64,000 nucleotides of DNA from UBA6163 sp031411655 (GCA_031411655.1 JANOBM010000027.1:56736-120735); one strand, 5' to 3'; numbered from the stretch's first letter, positions 33,852 through 43,558 are shown. Program-made: numbers and translations. Notes: generated by a model not told the origin, from the sequence alone.

Positions 33852-35036
33852 TCACAAAACGCTGAGGATAGATTCCGCTAGCCGTGGTAGGTTCCCAGGT
33901 GTGATTCCAGCGACGTTGATTCGACCGCTGCCGACAATGTAAATGCCTTTTTCGGAACGCAATTGATCAACTTGCATTGCGGTCAATCCGGTGTAGCTGA
34001 ACATCCCGGCTTGTTGCAGTAGAAAACCGAAGTCGCGTTTTGCGTTCCCATCGCGGAGTGCATCGACCAATGCGTGACGCATCTGGCTGATCCGATCTCG
34101 CATCGCTGCCAACTCACTATGCCAGAGCGATTTCCATTCGTCGTTCCCTAGAACGGCTGCCACGACGGCGGCGCCATGCCGCGGTGGGTTACTGTAGTTA
34201 CTACGGACCACTCGCTTTAATTGACTCAAGCCCGCCGCTGCACTCTTGGCATCTTGAGCAACCAAAACAGCTGCGCCGACTCGCTCACTGTACAAGCCAA
34301 AGTTCTTCGAGAACGAACTGGCAACCAACAGTTCTGGACAACTCCTTAGCACCGTACGAAGGCCAATCGAATCTTCCTCAATCCCTCTTCCAAATCCCTG
34401 GTAGGCAAAGTCAACCAATGGAAGGAGACGTTTCTCAGCCATCACTGACGCAATTTCTTGCCACTGTGACGCTGTCGGATCGATACCGGTGGGGTTATGG
34501 CAACAAGCATGCAACAACACTACATCGCCAGGAGCCGCTTTGGTCTTCAAATCATCGACCATGGCGGCGAAATCAAGGCCTGTGCGGGATGCGTCCAGGT
34601 AGCGATATGCCTGTACCGCTAAGCCCGCCGCGGTGAAAATGTTGACGTGATTTTCCCAAGTCGGATTCGAAACCCACACCGAAGCGTTGGGGAACTGACT
34701 AGCGACAAAGTCAGCCGCAACGCGGACGCCGCCGGTCCCGCCAGGAGTCTGGACAATGGCCAACTGCGACGAAGGAATCGAGTCTCCAAAAAGCAGCTCG
34801 CCGACGAAGCGGCGATAGTCCGGAAGCCCTTCGATTCCGAGGTACGTCTTCGTTTTCTCTGACTCGACGAGATGGCTCTCGGCCAGTTTGACGCAACGCA
34901 AAATCGGCGTTTGCCCGGATGCGTCTTTATAGACTCCCACGGCAAGATTGATTTTCTCCGCGTTGGTATCGGCTGCGAACGCTTCGGAAAGCCCAAGGAT
35001 CGCGTCGGGTGGAGCCTGTGCAATGTGTTCGAACAT
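33852..35036 (-). CDS. Aspartate/aromatic aminotransferase (class I PLP)
   Basis: A 394-residue PLP enzyme of the enterobacterial AspC/TyrB type rather than the more common bacterial subgroup. The opening MFEHIAQAPPDAILGL, with INLAVGVYKDASGQTP, is diagnostic. Schiff-base Lys244 is in SFSKNFGLYSERVG, the cofactor-binding Asp/Tyr lie in CHNPTGIDP and VDFAYQGFG. The enzyme swaps amino groups between aspartate or aromatic amino acids and 2-oxoglutarate. It is divergent from the GMC oxidoreductase with about 150 bases between. No ribosome binding site is obvious before its ATG. Confidence 0.93.
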   Translation of the reverse strand: MFEHIAQAPPDAILGLSEAFAADTNAEKINLAVGVYKDASGQTPILRCVKLAESHLVESEKTKTYLGIEGLPDYRRFVGELLFGDSIPSSQLAIVQTPGGTGGVRVAADFVASQFPNASVWVSNPTWENHVNIFTAAGLAVQAYRYLDASRTGLDFAAMVDDLKTKAAPGDVVLLHACCHNPTGIDPTASQWQEIASVMAEKRLLPLVDFAYQGFGRGIEEDSIGLRTVLRSCPELLVASSFSKNFGLYSERVGAAVLVAQDAKSAAAGLSQLKRVVRSNYSNPPRHGAAVVAAVLGNDEWKSLWHSELAAMRDRISQMRHALVDALRDGNAKRDFGFLLQQAGMFSYTGLTAMQVDQLRSEKGIYIVGSGRINVAGITPGNLPRLAESILSVL

Positions 35037-35190
35037 GATTCACGGGCCGGTCCGCACTCCCATCCGCAGTGATAACGAAACGAGAAGCGGAGTGAAAACC
35101 GGGTCTGTATGGTTGGGGAAATGGAGGAGTTGAGTCACAATCAGAGCCAGAATCGTATCGCTACCAGTCGGCACTGACGAGACCGCCACC

Positions 35191-36687
35191 CTGACCCATT
35201 TCTCGGACTTTATCGTCGTCGGCGCTGGATCGGCTGGCTGCGTTGCTGCAAGGCTGCTCGCCGAGCGTGGTTTTCACGTCACTCTGGTCGAAGCGGGAAG
35301 TAATTTCCCGCCAATTCGAGCTCCATCTGCCTATCCTAATTTATTCGGAACTGCAGACGACTGGGGCTACGAAACCACAGCCCAGCCAGGGCTCGCCAAT
35401 CGCAAACTTGCCTATCCCCGAGGCAAAGGGCAGGGCGGTTCCACTCGCATCAATGCGATGATTTGGTATCCACCCTCAGACAAAGATTTAACACAGCTAG
35501 AGGAGGCTGGTGGTCCGGAGTGGGCTTCTTCCCGCGTGCGAGACTCCCTTGCCGAAGTTACAAAATGGGTTCGTCCGGAAGCTCCGCGATGGTTATCCGA
35601 GGCTTGCAAACGATTTTTAGCTGCCGGCAACCTAGGTGCGTTTGGCGACTTTCGTCCCCATCCCTTTTGTCGTATGACCGAGATGGGGCGCCGGAGGACG
35701 GCATCCGATTTGATAGGTGAAAGTGATACGTGCTTGCGACTTGATCGCCGAACCGGTTTTGTTACCCGCATCCACTTCCACAATTCCCGAGCCACGGGCG
35801 TTGAAGTCCGAACGGATGAAACGAAGGCCGTCGAAAGATGGACGGCAAACGTCGCTGTCATCGTTTGTGCTGGCGCGATCTCAACACCCGCACTACTCAT
35901 CAAAAGCGGTGTGGGACCCCGGGCAGTACTTGCTGATCAAAAGACCGAGCCAGTTTTGTTTAACGAATCGATCGGAGAACATTTCGTTGACCACCTGTTG
36001 ATGCCGATCATCTTCTCGACCGCAGATCAGACTCCGTTCCCATCGTCGGCGCTGAGTTCAAAGCGTGAAATCGATAGCGATCCGCTAATCGGGCCCATTT
36101 CATCGAACCTTGCCGAGTGTGGTGGAACGTTCGTTCTAAAACACGATGGCTCCGACTTCGAGTCACAGATTCATCTCACCCCTACCCACTACCTACTGTA
36201 TCCCCAAGAGCGAGCGCCAGCGGCAATGACCCTTGGTGTCAATCTGTGCAATCCCCTATCGCGTGGAAATATCCAGCTCGAAAACGGGAACATTCATATC
36301 AATCCAGCCTACTTAAGCGAGCGTCAAGACATGGAACGGATGATTCTTGCGGTGGACTTCGCACGTTCGCTCTTCAAACATTCCAAGTTAGCTGAATATG
36401 CAACCGAAGAATTAATACCCGGTTCAAGTCGGAAGGGTCGCGAAATGATCGAGCGAGCGATCCGACGATACTCACAAACACTTTATCATCCGACAAGCAC
36501 GTGCCGGATGGGCAGGGACAAGTCTACCTCGGTGGTCGATGAGCACCTTAGCGTCACGGGATTGACCGGGTTGCATATCATCGACGCGTCTGTCCTACCC
36601 TCTGTACCTTCCGTCAATCCCAATGCCACGGTAATGGCAACTGCTTTCCATGCGGCACGAATGCTAAGTGACCGATATGATTCCTAA
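35191..36687 (+). CDS. GMC-family FAD oxidoreductase without an ATG/GTG/TTG start
   Basis: A choline dehydrogenase/glucose-methanol-choline oxidoreductase of about 498 residues. The FAD-binding start DFIVVGAGSAGCVAARLLAE, the PRGKGQGGSTRINAMIW signature, the second GMC motif AGAISTPALLIKSGVG and the C-terminal YHPTSTCRMG (active-site His) with SVNPNATVMA are complete. However, the in-frame stop TGA at 35131 is followed by no ATG, GTG or TTG before the Rossmann motif; the first in-frame ATG is 35458, which would delete the dinucleotide fold. I place the start at CTG 35191, which gives a usual leader LTHFSDFIVV; an ATC at 35140, with GGAGGA 11 bases upstream, is the other candidate. A start-codon mutation or sequence error is possible. 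Confidence 0.75.
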   Translation: MTHFSDFIVVGAGSAGCVAARLLAERGFHVTLVEAGSNFPPIRAPSAYPNLFGTADDWGYETTAQPGLANRKLAYPRGKGQGGSTRINAMIWYPPSDKDLTQLEEAGGPEWASSRVRDSLAEVTKWVRPEAPRWLSEACKRFLAAGNLGAFGDFRPHPFCRMTEMGRRRTASDLIGESDTCLRLDRRTGFVTRIHFHNSRATGVEVRTDETKAVERWTANVAVIVCAGAISTPALLIKSGVGPRAVLADQKTEPVLFNESIGEHFVDHLLMPIIFSTADQTPFPSSALSSKREIDSDPLIGPISSNLAECGGTFVLKHDGSDFESQIHLTPTHYLLYPQERAPAAMTLGVNLCNPLSRGNIQLENGNIHINPAYLSERQDMERMILAVDFARSLFKHSKLAEYATEELIPGSSRKGREMIERAIRRYSQTLYHPTSTCRMGRDKSTSVVDEHLSVTGLTGLHIIDASVLPSVPSVNPNATVMATAFHAARMLSDRYDS

Positions 36688-36690
36688 GCT

Positions 36691-37326
36691 TCAAATCCGA
36701 CGCAACATCTTCAGTGCACAGTTGCCACCCCAACCACCGCGCACCGCCAAATGGATATAGAGCATTGCCGTTGCTTCGAGGTAGCGTGCGTTTAACAGCG
36801 GCCCCGCATCCACGGGCTCCATTCCAAGTTCTTGAATCAGCGCAGCGACCACCTGTTTCGCATCGACGTCATCACCACAATAAAACTGAGTCGCCTGTTG
36901 ACCACCGTAGGACGGATTCGCCATTGTCGCAACGCTGGTTGTATTGAACGCCTTGACGACTCGAGCGGAGGGGGACCATAGCGCGAAGCGTTCGCCGGCC
37001 GAATCGTTATGCCCCACAATCAATCCGTCAAAGGTCTGGTTAAGCGGATTGGTACAATCGATCAATACGGCGCCTGAGAAGTCACCTGCTGCTTTCAAGA
37101 GTGCCTCGGCTTGCTCGAAGGGGGCCGCATAAATGACCAATGTCACCTTCTCTACCATCTTGCGAATGCTAGCACCAACGTCAACTACTCCCGGTTGGGT
37201 CAGTAATTGTTTAGAGCGATCGCTCTCCGGTGAGCGGCTAAAAAAAGAGACTTCGTGGCCGAGCGTCCCCAATCGCGTTCCCAAAACCGATCCTACATTC
37301 CCGGTTCCAATCACACCGATTTTCAT
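36691..37326 (-). CDS. F420-type NADP(H) oxidoreductase
   Basis: A 211-residue Rossmann protein starting MKIGVIGTGNVGSVLGTRLG, the NAD(P)-binding GxGxxG with a SR pair (FFSRSPES) favouring NADPH. Other parts (IDCTNPLNQTFDG, VVKAFNTTSVATM, YCGDDVDAKQVVAALIQELGMEPVDAGPL) match the F420-dependent NADP reductase/NADPH-dependent F420 reductase-like family, which also contains F420-independent members. The ATG at 37326 is used since homology begins there; the preceding 30 in-frame residues look unrelated. Whether coenzyme F420 is made in this organism cannot be judged from the window. Confidence 0.85.
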   Translation of the reverse strand: MKIGVIGTGNVGSVLGTRLGTLGHEVSFFSRSPESDRSKQLLTQPGVVDVGASIRKMVEKVTLVIYAAPFEQAEALLKAAGDFSGAVLIDCTNPLNQTFDGLIVGHNDSAGERFALWSPSARVVKAFNTTSVATMANPSYGGQQATQFYCGDDVDAKQVVAALIQELGMEPVDAGPLLNARYLEATAMLYIHLAVRGGWGGNCALKMLRRI

Positions 37327-37556
37327 TCCAAAAGACTTTCGCGTTCGATGGGCATGAGTTGGTTTACGGGGCGACGAAACTTTGAACGCCCCGTAACTAC
37401 GGGCATAGGCTCCCAAATCACATTGGGAGAGGCTTCATGAAGTGTCGAAGTGTAGCCCGATGAGAACCTCCGCACAGGGTAGTGCGACGTCAGAAAACCA
37501 AAAACGCTTTGGACGCTGGCTAGAAGCATTGAGGTCCCGTTCATTGCCTCCATCGA

Positions 37557-38735
37557 ATGACGGCCAGCGATTTTTGCTTTAAGATGGTTGCAACGATCAA
37601 CTTGGCAGCCGGTCTGCCGACTTCAGCGGAATCACTTGAAAAACAATTTATGGGCCCTACCGAACCGTCGCCACGTCCGCAACACGAACTGCCGAGCGAA
37701 GCGATTGGCGAAGACGAACTTCAACGTCCCCAACCTGCGGACGAGCCGCTGGCTGAAAGTGATCCCGCTAGAACCAGTGAAAACGATGACCTGTATGACG
37801 TCATGCGCCAAACAATCATCCGACTTGAAGCGGATAAAACGGCGAGAGGCGACCTCAAGTTACTGTCTCGGTCACTTCGAGAGCTAAGGTACGCGTTCAA
37901 GGTTTTTCGTCCTTACCGACGCCGGCGCAAGGTCACGATTTTCGGTTCGGCGCGAACTCGGCCTGACCATCCTGATTATCAAGCGGCCGAAAGCCTCGCT
38001 AAAAAGATGGCAGGGCACGGGTGGATGATCATCACCGGCGCTGGCGGCGGCATTATGGAAGCAGGCAATAAAGGTGCGGGTCGAGAAGCATCCATGGGAC
38101 TCAATATCATGTTGCCCTTTGAGCAATCGGCGAATGAGTACATTGATCGCGACCCCAAGTTGGTAACGCTCAAGTACTTTTTCACTCGCAAGCTGATGTT
38201 CGTCAAAGAGTGCAGCGCCATTGTTTGTGCGCCCGGTGGATTTGGCACGCTGGATGAAACTCTTGAGACATTGACGCTGGTCCAAACGGGCAAGCAAACG
38301 ATGATGCCGATCGTGTTACTCGATCGTCCCGGAGGCAGCTATTGGCGCGACCTAGGAGGCTTCTTTGAGAAACATCTGCTGGGCGCGAGCCTAGTCAGTC
38401 CTGCCGACACTAGCCTGTATCGAATCACGGACAATGTCGACGAAGCAGTGGACGAGATCTTGGGATTTTATAGCGTCTACCATTCGATGCGGTACGTCCG
38501 AAATCGATTAGTGTTTAGGCTGACTCGTTCTTTAACGGACCTTCAGCTCGACCAAATCAACGACGATTTTGCTGACATTTTGGTGGACGGAAAATTCGAA
38601 CAATTAGGGCCTTTGCCTGAGGAAGCAGGCGAAGAAGACCTCGACGGCCTACCACGACTTGCCTTTCATTTCGATCGAAGGTCGCTCGGACGACTTCGCC
38701 AACTGATCGATTTCGTCAACCGAGGACAAACGTAA
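37557..38735 (+). CDS. LOG-family protein (Rossmann, TIGR00730-like)
   Basis: A 392-residue protein of the LOG/lysine-decarboxylase-like superfamily. The central domain (about 120-300) starts KVTIFGSARTRPDHPDY, has ITGAGGGIMEAGNKGA and the signature CAPGGFGTLDETLE, with Arg and Glu of the nucleotide monophosphate phosphoribohydrolase site (cytokinin-activating LOG enzymes, PpnN). The flanking regions of about 110 N-terminal and 90 C-terminal residues are as in the long bacterial members. It probably hydrolyses a nucleoside 5-monophosphate and might answer to (p)ppGpp like PpnN, but this is inferred. Alternative starts at 37584 and 37650 cannot be ruled out. Confidence 0.85.
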   Translation: MTASDFCFKMVATINLAAGLPTSAESLEKQFMGPTEPSPRPQHELPSEAIGEDELQRPQPADEPLAESDPARTSENDDLYDVMRQTIIRLEADKTARGDLKLLSRSLRELRYAFKVFRPYRRRRKVTIFGSARTRPDHPDYQAAESLAKKMAGHGWMIITGAGGGIMEAGNKGAGREASMGLNIMLPFEQSANEYIDRDPKLVTLKYFFTRKLMFVKECSAIVCAPGGFGTLDETLETLTLVQTGKQTMMPIVLLDRPGGSYWRDLGGFFEKHLLGASLVSPADTSLYRITDNVDEAVDEILGFYSVYHSMRYVRNRLVFRLTRSLTDLQLDQINDDFADILVDGKFEQLGPLPEEAGEEDLDGLPRLAFHFDRRSLGRLRQLIDFVNRGQT

Positions 38736-38745
38736 ACGTTTACGT
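38730..38745. repeat. 16-base perfect palindrome at a convergent gene junction
   Basis: ACGTAAACGTTTACGT reads the same on both strands. It covers the TAA stop of the LOG gene and touches the TGA stop of the MATE gene. There is no loop and no T-run, so it is not a usual terminator; it could be a binding site or chance. Confidence 0.5.
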
Positions 38746-40154
38746 CAGGACACCATTCGCATTGTTTTCCAATGTCCTTGGCGATATCTCACAATCATCA
38801 CCACGGCGAGCAACCAAACCCACAACGTGATGATCGTCCACCACCAGTACAACGGTGACACCTTAAAGTGCGACTGAGCAAGGGATTCTCCGGCGATCCC
38901 AACCAGGATTGAAAAAGCCGATGCTCCAAAGACTGACGCCATGACAAACCAAGTGTCACCTGCTCCTCGAAGTGCGCCAGCGAGAATGAGCTGGGTCGCA
39001 TCGAGTAGCACGTAGATCCCTACAAAGACAAGCAGATGACGGGCAATCTCAATCGCTTCGATGGTAGCATCGCTATCCTGACCCAATCGATAGAGCGATA
39101 AGAGAAAATCGGGGGCCACAAAGTAGAGTAAGGACCATCCAAGTGAATAGATCAATGCGATCGCCAGTGCGGCTCGTGTCGCCACGATCGCGCGCCGCGG
39201 TCCCGTTTCGGTCAGGTGATGGCCTACCAGTACCGATGCAGCGATCGCCACACCGATCATAGGAATGAAGGCGATCATATTGAAGTTGATCGCCATCGTT
39301 GTTGCCCTCAGGGGCACGTCACCAAGCTGCCCGATTTGCAACACAATCGCAGTAAATCCACCCGCTTCGATCAAATACTGCAGCCCCGCCGGCAGTCCAA
39401 AAAACAGTAACTTGCGTAATAACGACCAATCCAACGAGAGATTGGAAAGCACGTTATACCGATGGTTCAACTCTGTCCCTACCAGCAACGCGGCGAACAC
39501 AAAGGCTTTGAACCAAAACGCGATGACGCTCGCGATTGCCGCACCTGCGATGCCCATCGCAGGCAAGCCAAGGCCACCGAAGATAAGCCAAACATCGAGT
39601 ACTAAGTTGAGCAAACCCGTCGCCAAGCTCGCCCACATGATCACCCACGTTCGCTGGGTTCCACTAAAAAACCCGCTTAGCCCCGACTCCAATACTGAAC
39701 CCACGGCCCCTAAGAGAAGCAATCGCAAGTAGGTTGTTTCAAGTGGCACTAACGTCTCGACCTGCCCGGTGACTCGGAAAAGCCAAGGCGTGATAACGGC
39801 GATCAACGCAAAAAACGGTATGGTGGCGAGAGATAGCCAAACCGACTGCCAAAGAAATCGGCCCACCTCGCCTTCCCTTCCAGTGCCGACATACTGTGCA
39901 ACGATGGCTCCGGTCATCGATGCAATGCCAATCGGTAGACAGGTCAACGTCCAGTAAAGGTTGCCGGCGGCCATGGCCGCACTCATCTGTTTTCCGTCGT
40001 CATACCAAAGGAGCAGTGTTCGATCGGAGAAGAGTACCAGCGAAAACGTGCCGGTACTGATCATCAACGGCAGTGCGATGCGCAAGACTTCGGTAATCGA
40101 TTTCATGACCGAAGGAGCGTCACCAATCGACGACGGTTCACTCGGTTGATTCAA
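38745..40154 (-). CDS. MATE-family multidrug/toxin efflux protein
   Basis: A 469-residue membrane protein with about 12 helices in the two-bundle MATE layout. Diagnostic segments are IALPLMISTGTFSLVLFSDRTLL at the start, the conserved MTGAIVAQYVGTGREGEVGRF and the second-half GVAIAASVLVGHHLTETGP. MATE carriers export cationic drugs or metabolites in exchange for Na+ or H+. The TTG start at 40154 overlaps the rhomboid stop by four bases (TTGA), so the rhomboid gene leads this operon. It converges with the LOG gene. Confidence 0.9.
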   Translation of the reverse strand: MNQPSEPSSIGDAPSVMKSITEVLRIALPLMISTGTFSLVLFSDRTLLLWYDDGKQMSAAMAAGNLYWTLTCLPIGIASMTGAIVAQYVGTGREGEVGRFLWQSVWLSLATIPFFALIAVITPWLFRVTGQVETLVPLETTYLRLLLLGAVGSVLESGLSGFFSGTQRTWVIMWASLATGLLNLVLDVWLIFGGLGLPAMGIAGAAIASVIAFWFKAFVFAALLVGTELNHRYNVLSNLSLDWSLLRKLLFFGLPAGLQYLIEAGGFTAIVLQIGQLGDVPLRATTMAINFNMIAFIPMIGVAIAASVLVGHHLTETGPRRAIVATRAALAIALIYSLGWSLLYFVAPDFLLSLYRLGQDSDATIEAIEIARHLLVFVGIYVLLDATQLILAGALRGAGDTWFVMASVFGASAFSILVGIAGESLAQSHFKVSPLYWWWTIITLWVWLLAVVMIVRYRQGHWKTMRMVS

Positions 40155-41140
40155 CGCGATCCGCCCGTCGACTTCGTGCGAAATAGTTTAGCAGCGATGA
40201 TTCCACCGACCAACCCTCCCACGTGGGCACCGTTGGCTATATGAGGGACAACGCCGGCGACACCGAGCAGTAGAAACAACATCGCCAAGATCAAACCGCT
40301 CGGCGGGATCGAGAGCTCAAACTCTGGGTCGAAGAAGGGACGCATCCAAATGTATCCAAGCAATCCGTAGGCGGCACCCGATGCGCCGATACCGTTGGGT
40401 CCGCCGCCGTTGGTGATCGGCCAGACCGCTTGCACCACAGTTCCCGCAATCGCCGTGATTAACAGCAACAGAAGCATGGTCCGGCGGCCCTGGAGTCGCT
40501 CGATCGCGCCGCCAAGAACAAAGATGCCCAGCATATTCATCGCCAAGTGACCGATATTGCCGTGCAGCAAAGCTGGGGTTATCAGCCGCCATACCTGCCC
40601 GTTGCGAATCGAGGAAAAAGGATCTTCGGACTTGGCCGCATCCACTCGAGAAACGAACCACATCGCGTCGATTAGTTTTTCACCGGAGGATTTCACTTGA
40701 ATCCCTTGTGGCGTGACAAACCGACGAGGACGCCCAAAATTTGTAAGGACCCCAATCACGACACAAATGGCAATCGTGCAGAGAACGACGACGGGCCGAC
40801 TCGCGTCGCTCAACCCAACACCCGGCAAGGCTCGGTGACTTACCTTTTTTACATTTTGCAATCGCTTACGATTTTCCGCCTCGAGTTCGGCTTGAATCCG
40901 GGCCGCATCGGCACTCACTGAGTACCTCGCGTCATCGGGCGACTTCAGGAATTCGGCCAGTGCCAACTTGGCGTCGCCAACTCGCTGCTCATCCTTGACC
41001 CAGAGAACGTGGGGATGCTTGTCCGAATCGGTTTCCGACGCGTCATCTCGTTCGGCAACTGCCGTGATGCCAAGGGTCAGAAGGTAATCTCGGAAACGGT
41101 TTGCGTGCGATGTATTTTGAACCAAACCAATGCGTCGCAT
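40151..41140 (-). CDS. Rhomboid-family intramembrane serine protease
   Basis: A 329-residue protein. A soluble N-terminal domain of about 110 residues (MRRIGLVQNTSHANRFRDYLLTLGI) resembles the cytosolic domain of GlpG-type rhomboids, followed by six helices. The catalytic Ser lies in GIGASGAAYGLLG near residue 252, the His in NGAHVGGLVGG near 306, and the LTPALLHGNIGHLAMNMLG segment has the conserved WR-like entry and HxxxN of the oxyanion region. The ATG at 41140 is preferred to a GTG at 41185. Rhomboids cut membrane proteins inside the bilayer. The stop overlaps the start of the MATE gene. Confidence 0.9.
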   Translation of the reverse strand: MRRIGLVQNTSHANRFRDYLLTLGITAVAERDDASETDSDKHPHVLWVKDEQRVGDAKLALAEFLKSPDDARYSVSADAARIQAELEAENRKRLQNVKKVSHRALPGVGLSDASRPVVVLCTIAICVVIGVLTNFGRPRRFVTPQGIQVKSSGEKLIDAMWFVSRVDAAKSEDPFSSIRNGQVWRLITPALLHGNIGHLAMNMLGIFVLGGAIERLQGRRTMLLLLLITAIAGTVVQAVWPITNGGGPNGIGASGAAYGLLGYIWMRPFFDPEFELSIPPSGLILAMLFLLLGVAGVVPHIANGAHVGGLVGGIIAAKLFRTKSTGGSR

Positions 41141-41356
41141 GAATCCGACAAGACCATAGGGAAGGGACGGGCGAAATCGAGGCACGACACCGTCGACGAA
41201 CGGGAAACCGGAAACTGTACCGAAAAGAGATCCATTATCCTAGCTCACGGCATACGAATATAGCATTCGAACCAAACATGGGGTCTGCCAACGGAGGTCC
41301 AAAGCGGTTCCAATGAAGATCCCATTCGAACCCTGAATAGCCCCGTGTAGGTTCTC

Positions 41357-42343
41357 TTGACGACGCCTTCCACGCCACTGAATCGCCGCGAAAACGAAGC
41401 CCTGTCAAAGGAATGGGGCGACGGACTCGATCCGCAATTGACAACGATCCAGCCCGGTGGCGGCGTGGTGATGTCGATTGAACTGTCATGGGGTTACTGG
41501 CGCCGCGCGATTTTACGAGCCTTTCGCCCTGGGTACGTCAAAAAAATGCAGTCGCTGCGCCAGGGCAGTCGCGGTTCGCTCCCGTTCGAACCGGTTGATA
41601 CTCGTGACTTAAAGTTCTATCGGAACCAGGAAACCTACTGGTGGAGCGATGCCGACGATTCCTTTCGTTGGCGAGATTCGCTGCCATTTGCACGCGCTGG
41701 GCTAGCCGAATTGTTTTTGATCGGAGGGTTTTTCCTGGCGGTTGGCGTGGCGATGCTTTGGGTGTGGTGGCCGCTTTCGGTCGCGGCGTGGATTGTCTTC
41801 GGATTGATTGTCTGGTTTTTTCGCGACCCCCCAAGGCAGATAACCGCCGAGCGTGGCGCAGTGGTTTCGCCTGCCGATGGCAAGATCGTTCAGATTGAAG
41901 AAATCGATGACCCCGAAATCGGACCCGCACTCCAAATCGGAATCTTTTTGTCGATTTTTAACGTCCATATCAATCGCGCATCGATCCCCGGAAAAGTGGT
42001 CGCGATTCGGTACCGTCCTGGGAAGTTCTTGAACGCTCTCCGACCGGAATCGGCTCGCGAAAACGAGAATTTGGATGTTGTCCTAGAAATCCAATCGGAG
42101 CCCAAGCAAAGATACCGAATCCGACAGATTACCGGCCAATTTGCAAGACGAATTGTCTGTTGGGTACGACCGGGAGACGTCCTTTCTCGGGGCGAGCAAT
42201 TTGGCATGATTAAACTAGGTTCCCGTACGGAGGTTGTCATACCACTCGATAAGACCTTGCAGGTCGTCACGGCCGTTGGCGACAAGGTGAAAGCCGGATC
42301 GACGCTTTTGGCCAGATACGGCATCGAAGTTGCGTCCGCTTGA
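41357..42343 (+). CDS. psd: Phosphatidylserine decarboxylase
   Basis: A protein of 328 residues (TTG start; an ATG at 41471 would shorten it by 38) that converts phosphatidylserine to phosphatidylethanolamine. The conserved parts are SPADGKIVQIEE, FLSIFNVHINRASIPG and the processing site GMIKLGSRTEV near residue 289, where the Ser of LGS becomes the pyruvoyl cofactor after self-cleavage. Two hydrophobic segments (about 115-160) anchor it at the membrane, and RDPPR follows, as in the short PSD-A/ArchPSD group. The next genes make phosphatidylserine and methylate its product. Confidence 0.92.
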   Translation: MTTPSTPLNRRENEALSKEWGDGLDPQLTTIQPGGGVVMSIELSWGYWRRAILRAFRPGYVKKMQSLRQGSRGSLPFEPVDTRDLKFYRNQETYWWSDADDSFRWRDSLPFARAGLAELFLIGGFFLAVGVAMLWVWWPLSVAAWIVFGLIVWFFRDPPRQITAERGAVVSPADGKIVQIEEIDDPEIGPALQIGIFLSIFNVHINRASIPGKVVAIRYRPGKFLNALRPESARENENLDVVLEIQSEPKQRYRIRQITGQFARRIVCWVRPGDVLSRGEQFGMIKLGSRTEVVIPLDKTLQVVTAVGDKVKAGSTLLARYGIEVASA

Positions 42344-42394
42344 GCATTTCACCCACCCCAATTGATTCTCGCGCCGATTGACTTGGAGCTAACG

Positions 42395-43306
42395 ATGAGC
42401 GAAATGCGACGGAAACTATGGCCACGCCGTCACGATCCGGCTTCAACCGGTAGTCCACCTCGTAAACGTCGCCTCACGCTCGCCGTTCTGCCGACGCTTT
42501 TAACCCTTGGAAATGGGGTCTGTGGCCTTGGCTCGATCGCGGTTTCAACCAGTATTGCCCTGGATTGGACCAGCCAAGAGCAACTTTTTGTCGCTGGACT
42601 GCTGATTTTTGGTGGCATGCTGTTCGATGCGTTGGATGGCTCCGCGGCAAGAATGACCGGTCAATCGAGCGAGTTCGGTGCGCAACTGGACAGCCTCTGT
42701 GATGCGATCACCTTTGGCGCCGCACCCGCAGTCCTTGTCTGGCGCTTCAGCGACTTGTTGCCTCATCGTCTGTCTTGGGCGATCGGCGTGATCTTTGCGC
42801 TTTGTGTGTTGATCCGACTGGCAAGATTTAATGTTGAAACGTCGGAGGATGACGCGCACGACGGTTTCGACGGATTACCGTCACCTGCGGCAGCGGGAAC
42901 GCTCGCATCATTCGCGATCGCCACACCCCACCTCGAATCACTTACCCATGAAGCCTATCGTCCGTCCATTCGCGCAACCGCCGAGTGGGGACTGGCTGCA
43001 TGTCAGTACTTTGTCCCAGTTCTAGCCGTCGTTCTGGCGTACTTGATGGTATCACGTTTTGAATATCCGCATGTTTTTCAGCAGTGGATCGCTGGCCGTC
43101 GGTCTCCGAATCAAATCGGCAAGGCCCTTTTTGCGGTAGCTGGACTTTTCTTGCTCCATGAGCTTGCGTTACCGCTCGCCTTCTGTTTTTTTGCCTTCCA
43201 TTCGCCACTGATTCACTATCGCCGACTCTACTTTCCTCGAGCCAGCGATTTAACAGTCAAAGCGGAAAGCCCAAAAGCGAAACCCGGCGGAGAGAAAGTT
43301 GTATGA
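42395..43306 (+). CDS. pssA: CDP-diacylglycerol-serine O-phosphatidyltransferase
   Basis: A 303-residue membrane enzyme that makes phosphatidylserine from CDP-diacylglycerol and serine. The CDP-alcohol phosphatidyltransferase signature DG-AR-G-D-D is present (DALDGSAARMTGQSSEFG near residues 78-95, then QLDSLCD). About seven helices follow, with PSPAAAGTLASFAIA. GGAG lies six bases ahead of the ATG at 42395, deciding against an upstream ATG at 42362. It is placed 51 bases behind psd, so both steps of phosphatidylethanolamine synthesis are in one unit. Phosphatidylglycerol phosphate synthase is the main alternative, made unlikely by the neighbour. Confidence 0.9.
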   Translation: MSEMRRKLWPRRHDPASTGSPPRKRRLTLAVLPTLLTLGNGVCGLGSIAVSTSIALDWTSQEQLFVAGLLIFGGMLFDALDGSAARMTGQSSEFGAQLDSLCDAITFGAAPAVLVWRFSDLLPHRLSWAIGVIFALCVLIRLARFNVETSEDDAHDGFDGLPSPAAAGTLASFAIATPHLESLTHEAYRPSIRATAEWGLAACQYFVPVLAVVLAYLMVSRFEYPHVFQQWIAGRRSPNQIGKALFAVAGLFLLHELALPLAFCFFAFHSPLIHYRRLYFPRASDLTVKAESPKAKPGGEKVV

Positions 43307-43558
43307 CACCGGGGAATGGGCGGTTCGGTATGTCACAGCGGTGTAATTTCTCAGGTTTTTGGCCGGACGTGCTAGTCCGTTAAGGCGAAGCATTCCTAGA
43401 ATGGACGAATTAATCTCAACCTGAATGCGAAACAAGAATGCATTTATCCAGGAACACGCGTAGAGTATTGTCTCAGTGATCCAGAACTGAGCGGGTTGTA
43501 GTGAACCTGAGCGACGACGTGGAAATACCCCAAAGAAATTGCTGGCACAAGGAATTTG

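Noticed and set aside
38730..38745. parS-type centromere site
   Set aside because: The sequence does not resemble the known parS core, and no parA/parB genes are in the window.
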